NCBI GenBank assembly: GCA_050945135.1
Contig: JBMNSJ010000018.1
Coordinates: forward strand, 1 to 37,257
Length of the DNA stretch: 37,257 bases
Source of the DNA: WRIS01 sp050945135
GTDB lineage: Bacteria > Actinomycetota > Coriobacteriia > Coriobacteriales > Eggerthellaceae
Reading direction: 5' to 3'
Numbering within the stretch: position 1 is the first letter of the stretch; each line of letters starts with the position of its first letter. The position numbers were made by a program, and so were the translations under genes. The notes below the pieces were generated by a model. It saw nothing but the letters and a program-made list of their open reading frames with translations, was not told the DNA's origin and ran no database searches. Below, in pieces: positions 32,903 to 37,257 of the stretch.

Positions 32903-33758
32903 TCAGAGATATGATTTCATGTTCTATTTTGATGTTACCGATGGAAACCCTAACGGTGACCCCGACGCCGATAATATGCCGCGCACTGACCCCGAAGATG
33001 GTCATGGTTTGGTTACAGATGTGTGCATCAAGCGCAAAATTAGAAATTTCATTCAGTTAAATTGCCTCGACCAAGAAGGAATGGATATCTTCATTAAGGA
33101 AAAAGCGATACTGAACGAATCTATTAATGATGCTTTTGCGGAAGCCAATGAGGGTGAAGAGATTAAGGGAGCCGCAAAGCAAGCGGCAGTTTCTCGTGCT
33201 CGTGATTTGATGTGTTCTCGCTACTATGACGTTAGGACTTTTGGTGCAGTAATGTCTACTGGAGATAATGCTGGTCAAGTGCGTGGACCGATTCAGCTGA
33301 CCTTTTCTCGTTCGGTTGATCCAGTATTGTCTCTAGATCACACAATCACTCGCATGGCTGTTGCAACAGGAGAGGAAGCTAAAAAACAAGATGGCGACAA
33401 CAGGACAATGGGGCGGAAAGCAACCATTCCTTATGGACTTTATAGAGGTCATGGATTCATCTCGGCATCGCTTGCGAAGCAGACCGGGTTTTCGCAAGAG
33501 GACTTGGATCTATTCTGGAAAGCCTTTGTAAACATGTTCGAAGACGATCGTTCGGCAGCACGAGGTTTGATGACAGTAAGAAATCTCATTATTTTCGAGC
33601 ATGGCAATGAGCTTGGATCCGCACCAGCGGGCACCCTTTTTGAGCGGGTGAAATGCGAGAGAAAAAACGAAGGACCCGCTCGTGTTTTTTCAGATTACGA
33701 AATTAGTCTTGATGGAGAACCAATTAAGAATCTGGTGGAGCGCGTTAAGGTTGGTTAA
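32892..33758 (+). CDS. cas7: Cas7 (Csd2), backbone subunit of type I-C Cascade
   Basis: The 288-residue protein starts at ATG 32892 after AAAGGAGAAG, inside the end of cas8c. It shows the Csd2 hallmarks: YDFMFYFDVTDGNPNGDPDA, VTDVCIKRKIRNFI, YYDVRTFGAVMSTGDNAGQV, RGPIQLTFSRSVDPV and IPYGLYRGHGF. Several copies coat the crRNA. A longer frame from 32805 has no ribosome site and was rejected. Confidence 0.95.
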   Translation: MSIDQRYDFMFYFDVTDGNPNGDPDADNMPRTDPEDGHGLVTDVCIKRKIRNFIQLNCLDQEGMDIFIKEKAILNESINDAFAEANEGEEIKGAAKQAAVSRARDLMCSRYYDVRTFGAVMSTGDNAGQVRGPIQLTFSRSVDPVLSLDHTITRMAVATGEEAKKQDGDNRTMGRKATIPYGLYRGHGFISASLAKQTGFSQEDLDLFWKAFVNMFEDDRSAARGLMTVRNLIIFEHGNELGSAPAGTLFERVKCERKNEGPARVFSDYEISLDGEPIKNLVERVKVG

Positions 33759-34440
33759 TAGTAAAAGAGCGGATAGCAGTTTTTCGGGAAATTATACCGA
33801 CGATGAACTGCTGATGCTTTCCGGGCTACAGCATGTTGCTTTCTGTAAACGGCAGTGGGCGCTCATTCATCTTGAGAAACAATGGCGTGAGAATTACCAT
33901 ACGGCGCGCGGTGAAGTTTTTCATGAGCGCGCACATCTTGCCGGGTATTCTACTTCTGGCAGCGTACGCTCTATGCGTGCAGTTAAGCTTGTGAGCTATA
34001 GATTGGGCTTGCGGGGCGAAGCCGATGTCGTTGAGTTTTGGGAAGACGATGGCGGAGGTTGGGCGAAAAATGGAAAGAGATATTCCGTCCGGCCCGTAGA
34101 GTACAAAGTAGGAAAAGCAAAATCTGAGGACTGGGATCGAGTCCAGGTCTGCGCTCAGGCACTTTGCCTTGAGGAAATGTATGACTGCACTGTCGACGAA
34201 GGCGTTCTCTTTTACGGTAAAACACGAAGACGCGAGGTTGTTCCTCTTTCGCCCTCGTTAAGAGCTAGAGTAGAAGAGGCTGCCAATGAAATCCATGAAC
34301 TTTTCGAAGCAAGAAAAACTCCGAATCCAACAAAATTATCGCGCTGTTCGCGGTGTTCACTCAATGATATATGCATGCCCAAAGCTACGGCTTTCAGGGT
34401 AGAGAGCTATTGGAAGAAAGAGGGGCTGCTTCCCAGATGA
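33751..34440 (+). CDS. cas4: Cas4 nuclease (type I-C, adaptation)
   Basis: The protein of about 229 residues has the RecB-like nuclease and iron-sulfur features of Cas4: FCKRQWALIH (first cysteine), GEVFHER, GEADVVEF (metal Asp), VEYKVGK (Glu-x-Lys) and the C-terminal CSRCSLNDIC (CxxCx5C) for a 4Fe-4S cluster. It trims prespacers and helps select those with a PAM. The start is uncertain: no ATG fits before LLMLSGLQH, and TTG 33751, overlapping the cas7 end, has GGAG ten bases ahead. cas1 starts 10 bases after the stop. Confidence 0.92.
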   Translation: MVNSKRADSSFSGNYTDDELLMLSGLQHVAFCKRQWALIHLEKQWRENYHTARGEVFHERAHLAGYSTSGSVRSMRAVKLVSYRLGLRGEADVVEFWEDDGGGWAKNGKRYSVRPVEYKVGKAKSEDWDRVQVCAQALCLEEMYDCTVDEGVLFYGKTRRREVVPLSPSLRARVEEAANEIHELFEARKTPNPTKLSRCSRCSLNDICMPKATAFRVESYWKKEGLLPR

Positions 34441-34450
34441 AGGAGTACGG

Positions 34451-35479
34451 ATGCGTAAGTTATTAAACACGCTCTATGTAACAAATCCAGAGGCTTTTCT
34501 TAGTAAGGAAGAGAATAACCTTGTGGTAAAAGTTGATGGTCAGAAGGCTATGAAAGTGCCATTCCACATACTGGAAAACGTGATTCTTTTTGGTTATTTA
34601 GGGTGCAGTCCTGCCGTATTGGGGAAGTGTGCCGACGAGGGTATTAGTTTGGCCTTTGTAGATGGAAGGGGAAGATTTCTTGCACGGGTTGAAGGCTCGA
34701 CGTCGGGAAACGTATTGTTGAGGCGAGAGCAATATCGCCGTTCAGACGACATAGAAGAGTCATTAGTGTTAGCGCAACGCTTTATTGCAGCTAAAATTCA
34801 TAACAGCAAAATCGTTTTGCAAAGATTTAAGCGAGACTATCCACATGAGATTGATTCGACTTTTGAAAGCTTATTGCACGCGGTTTCTTCTGCGGAACAA
34901 AAGGTCTTCTTAACGAGAAACCTTGATACTCTTCGCGGGGTTGAAGGAGATGCTGCACACTCTTATTTTTCAACATTCTCAAAAGTAATCAGAGTTAAAG
35001 AAATCTCAGAAGAGTTTCAGGGTAGAGTTCGAAGGCCACCCGAAGATCCAGTCAATGCTTTGTTGTCGTTCTTCTATACGATACTTGCGAGTGATGTTGT
35101 CTCGGCTTGCGAGACGGTTGGACTTGATCCTCAAGTAGGATTCTTGCATCGCGATAGACCAGGAAGGGCTAGTCTTGCTTTAGACATCATCGAAGAACTT
35201 AGAGCATATTGCGTTGATAGGTTTGTTCTCTCCCTTGTTAATCGTCAGCAAGTCACGATGGCGGGCTTTCAAGCAAGAGAAGATGGAGCAGTTGTCTTGA
35301 GGGACGAAAAGAGAAAAGAGATCTTGGGTTTATGGCAAGAACGAAAGAAGGAACAAATCACGCACCCTTTCTTGGGGGAGAAGATTGCAGTAGGACTTCT
35401 TCCTTATGTGCAAACCCAGCTGCTAGCTCGTTATTTGAGAGGCGATCTCGATGACTATCCAGCTTTTCTTTGGAGATAA
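34451..35479 (+). CDS. cas1: Cas1 integrase
   Basis: The 342-residue protein has the Cas1 N-terminal beta domain and C-terminal helical domain. Metal ligands appear as Glu165 (GVEGDAAHSYF), His233 (GFLHRDRPGRASLALD) and Glu248 in IIEELRAYCVDRFVL. With Cas2 it inserts new spacers at the leader-proximal repeat. AAGGAG overlapping the cas4 stop supplies the ribosome site. All active-site residues are intact. Confidence 0.96.
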   Translation: MRKLLNTLYVTNPEAFLSKEENNLVVKVDGQKAMKVPFHILENVILFGYLGCSPAVLGKCADEGISLAFVDGRGRFLARVEGSTSGNVLLRREQYRRSDDIEESLVLAQRFIAAKIHNSKIVLQRFKRDYPHEIDSTFESLLHAVSSAEQKVFLTRNLDTLRGVEGDAAHSYFSTFSKVIRVKEISEEFQGRVRRPPEDPVNALLSFFYTILASDVVSACETVGLDPQVGFLHRDRPGRASLALDIIEELRAYCVDRFVLSLVNRQQVTMAGFQAREDGAVVLRDEKRKEILGLWQERKKEQITHPFLGEKIAVGLLPYVQTQLLARYLRGDLDDYPAFLWR

Positions 35480-35481
35480 AA

Positions 35482-35772
35482 ATGTATGTACTTGTTACTT
35501 ATGATGTCGAGACAGCGACTGCCAATGGCTCAAAAAGACTTCGTAGAGTATCGAAGATTTGTGTCGAATATGGTCAACGTGTTCAGAATTCAGTATTTGA
35601 GTGCTCTATAGAACCTGCTAAGTTTGAGGTAATGAAGTCTCGACTGTTGAAAGAAATTGATCCCGACAAAGATAGCCTAAGGTTCTATAACTTAGGGAGC
35701 AAATGGAAAAGAAAAGTAGATCATTTTGGGACAAAAAAGCCGTATGATCCAGAAGGTCTTCTGTGCATTTAG
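35482..35772 (+). CDS. cas2: Cas2 endonuclease-like adaptation protein
   Basis: The 96-residue protein starts MYVLVTYDVETATANGSKRL with the conserved early aspartate and ferredoxin-like fold, and ends VDHFGTKKPYDPEGLLCI. It forms the dimer core of the Cas1-Cas2 complex. ATG 35482 follows TGGAGA, two bases after the cas1 stop; a TTG 12 bases earlier was rejected for lack of a ribosome site. Confidence 0.95.
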   Translation: MYVLVTYDVETATANGSKRLRRVSKICVEYGQRVQNSVFECSIEPAKFEVMKSRLLKEIDPDKDSLRFYNLGSKWKRKVDHFGTKKPYDPEGLLCI

Positions 35773-35918
35773 AAAGAAGCGCGAACCTAAAGCAATATAC
35801 AAATATGAAGAGGGCTCGCGTAAAAGTAAAAGAGTCGACCTGGTAATACAGACTATTTCAATGCACCTTGAGAACAGAATAGAGGTACAATATCTTTGTT
35901 AGGCCAGGTGGCTTGACA
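35773..35918 (+). promoter_or_regulatory. CRISPR leader
   Basis: These 146 AT-rich bases between the cas2 stop and the first repeat are expected to hold the array promoter and Cas1-Cas2 docking sites. TACAAT (35886-35891) is the best -10-like hexamer; the nearest TTGAGA (35868-35873) is only 12 bases before it, so the promoter assignment is uncertain. Confidence 0.75.
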
Positions 35919-37131
35919 GTCGCGCCCTCACGGGGGCGCGCGGGTTGAAACGGTTCCGAGACAAAACGGGAAAAATGGCCTAATGTCGCGCCCTCACGGG
36001 GGCGCGCGGGTTGAAACATCTATACAGGTACGCCACCACCTCCCGGTTCACGTCGCGCCCTCACGGGGGCGCGCGGGTTGAAACTTAGAGATTATTCGCG
36101 GAACTGTTGCCAAGCTCCGGTCGCGCCCTCACGGGGGCGCGCGGGTTGAAACACCAATTGATCGCAGTAATGTACAAGCAGCGCATCGTCGCGCCCTCAC
36201 GGGGGCGCGCGGGTTGAAACTTCTTGCCTTTTTCGAGCTTTGTAAGTGAGCCGTGTCGCGCCCTCACGGGGGCGCGCGGGTTGAAACTTTATCAACTTTC
36301 GGTTTATTACTCGCGTAATAATGTCGCGCCCTCACGGGGGCGCGCGGGTTGAAACATTGCATAGGTTACGGCTGCGACACCATCTTCACGTCGCGCCCTC
36401 ACGGGGGCGCGCGGGTTGAAACATCTCCCCATCGCCATTTACTGAGCCTTTGCGTTGTCGCGCCCTCACGGGGGCGCGCGGGTTGAAACACCCAGCCGAC
36501 AACTTCTGAGCGCATCGACGGGCGTCGCGCCCTCACGGGGGCGCGCGGGTTGAAACCCTATGCAAACGGTGGATATGATCTTCTGAATAGTCGCGCCCTC
36601 ACGGGGGCGCGCGGGTTGAAACATTTGTGCTAAAAAGTCTTGTTTCGGTTCCTCAGTCGCGCCCTCACGGGGGCGCGCGGGTTGAAACACCAAAAGGTTG
36701 ATAAGCGTTGCTGCAAACCCAGTCGCGCCCTCACGGGGGCGCGCGGGTTGAAACTTGAGCCAACAAAAAGGGCTACCGTTTGGTAGCCGTCGCGCCCTCA
36801 CGGGGGCGCGCGGGTTGAAACATAGCGCGAGCCTCCCTTGAGATAGCTCTTTTTCGTCGCGCCCTCACGGGGGCGCGCGGGTTGAAACTTGATGCTAATG
36901 TCGCAATCAGTTCTCTAAACGGGTCGCGCCCTCACGGGGGCGCGCGGGTTGAAACTAATAGCTCGTCATCCCACACCCACGATATTGAAGTCGCGCCCTC
37001 ACGGGGGCGCGCGGGTTGAAACGTCGTTAAATGTGAAGCTCTCGAACTCATCGACGTCGCGCCCTCACGGGGGCGCGCGGGTTGAAACATCGGGTCTATA
37101 TCTTCGTAGCCAATGACAACGGTCGCGCCCT
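35919..37131 (+). CRISPR. Type I-C CRISPR array: 18 complete repeats, 18 spacers, truncated 19th repeat
   Basis: The 33-base repeat begins GTCGCGCCCTCAC and ends GCGGGTTGAAAC. All 18 complete copies look identical. Spacers are 33-35 bases, and I see no duplicates. CGCGCCC and GGGCGCG pair around TCACGG; cutting at the stem base leaves exactly 11 bases (CGGGTTGAAAC) as the crRNA handle, as expected for Cas5c. The leader is at the left, so the newest spacers are nearest cas2. The 19th repeat keeps only its first ten bases (37122-37131) before the IS begins. Minus-strand frames across the array are artefacts of the repeat. Confidence 0.98.
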
Positions 37132-37257
37132 TGGCCTGCCCCCATTTTCTGTACCAACCAAAATGTTAGTTTCTAAGCTGCGATCGCTTGGATTGCAGGA
37201 GGTCTGTAGCCAAGCGAGCTATGGGGTCGTTCGTAGTTATAGTAGCGTATCCATTGC
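37132..37257 (-). mobile_element. 3' end of the IS3-family element (right copy), inserted in a CRISPR repeat
   Basis: The element starts TGGCCTGCCCCC at 37132, immediately after the tenth base of a CRISPR repeat, and continues out of the window. The first 120 bases are identical to the reverse complement of 1-120. It points inward, opposite to the left copy. Confidence 0.92.
37173..37257 (-). CDS. IS3-family transposase, C-terminal fragment (right copy)
   Basis: On the minus strand the frame reads QWIRYYNYERPHSSLGYRPP and ends at TAG (37175-37173). It is the same protein end as at 2-79, with two further residues. The gene's 5' part is beyond the window edge, so it may be a complete transposase in the genome. 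Confidence 0.85.
   Translation of the reverse strand, partial: QWIRYYNYERPHSSLGYRPPAIQAIAA

Noticed and set aside
36085..36801. Minus-strand frames with repeated peptide QPARPREGAT
   Set aside because: They are translations of the CRISPR repeat and spacers.
1..37257. Whole window as a prophage or integrative element
   Set aside because: No integrase, attachment site, phage structural or conjugation genes; most genes are ordinary chromosomal functions.

Overview
The window looks like a chromosomal contig from an anaerobic Coriobacteriia relative (Eggerthellales/Slackia-like) of roughly even base composition. The main clue is the gene at 10250-11638, a LuxR-type regulator fused to a twelve-helix membrane domain, an architecture typical of that class. 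A ferredoxin-linked redox operon and a type I-C CRISPR-Cas locus fit the same picture. No rRNA, tRNA, integrase or phage structural gene was seen. Both ends of the window are the same 3' end of an IS3-family insertion sequence in opposite orientation, identical over 120 bases. One copy cuts a diguanylate cyclase gene (left) and the other cuts the last CRISPR repeat (right).

Layout. 1-5.9 kb: IS end, truncated GGDEF protein, ArsC/Spx-like protein, a frameshifted hypothetical gene, CDP-alcohol phosphatidyltransferase, a DUF2130 coiled-coil protein and a small monooxygenase (copy A). 5.9-6.9 kb: non-coding repeats. 6.9-11.6 kb: a four-gene plus-strand unit (SRPBCC protein, FAD oxidoreductase, ferredoxin-like protein, LuxR membrane regulator). 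11.6-12.8 kb: a second set of the same non-coding repeats, here surrounding monooxygenase copy B. 12.8-15.5 kb: TetR regulator and a DUF2339 membrane protein. 16.2-18.4 kb: an LAxTG-like surface protein broken by an in-frame TGA. 18.5-23.1 kb: membrane methyltransferase, MFS transporter, DEAD-box RNA helicase and universal stress protein. 23.2-25.2 kb: a minus-strand operon of a secreted Asp-rich (probably calcium-binding) repeat protein, an ECF sigma factor and its RsgI-like anti-sigma factor. 25.3-27.1 kb: a lipoprotein, then a gene-poor stretch ending in a decayed IS110 transposase. 27.3-37.1 kb: HIRAN protein, an exonuclease N-terminal fragment, cas3-cas5c-cas8c-cas7-cas4-cas1-cas2, leader, and 18 perfect repeats with 18 spacers.

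How the parts work together. The CRISPR locus appears complete for adaptation (Cas1/Cas2/Cas4), crRNA processing (Cas5c), surveillance (Cas5c/Cas7/Cas8c) and degradation (Cas3). Its repeats are identical, which suggests it was recently active. The sigma and anti-sigma genes overlap by ATGA and are cotranscribed with a secreted protein whose GQ-rich linker resembles the anti-sigma tail. The most unusual non-coding signal is a pair of about 220-base elements (R1), 97% identical. All seven differences are transitions, and most fall where predicted pairing is kept or not needed. They are accompanied by two other repeat types (R2, R3) and lie next to two paralogous monooxygenase genes. A separate pair of about 158-base elements with inverted ends looks like a MITE family.
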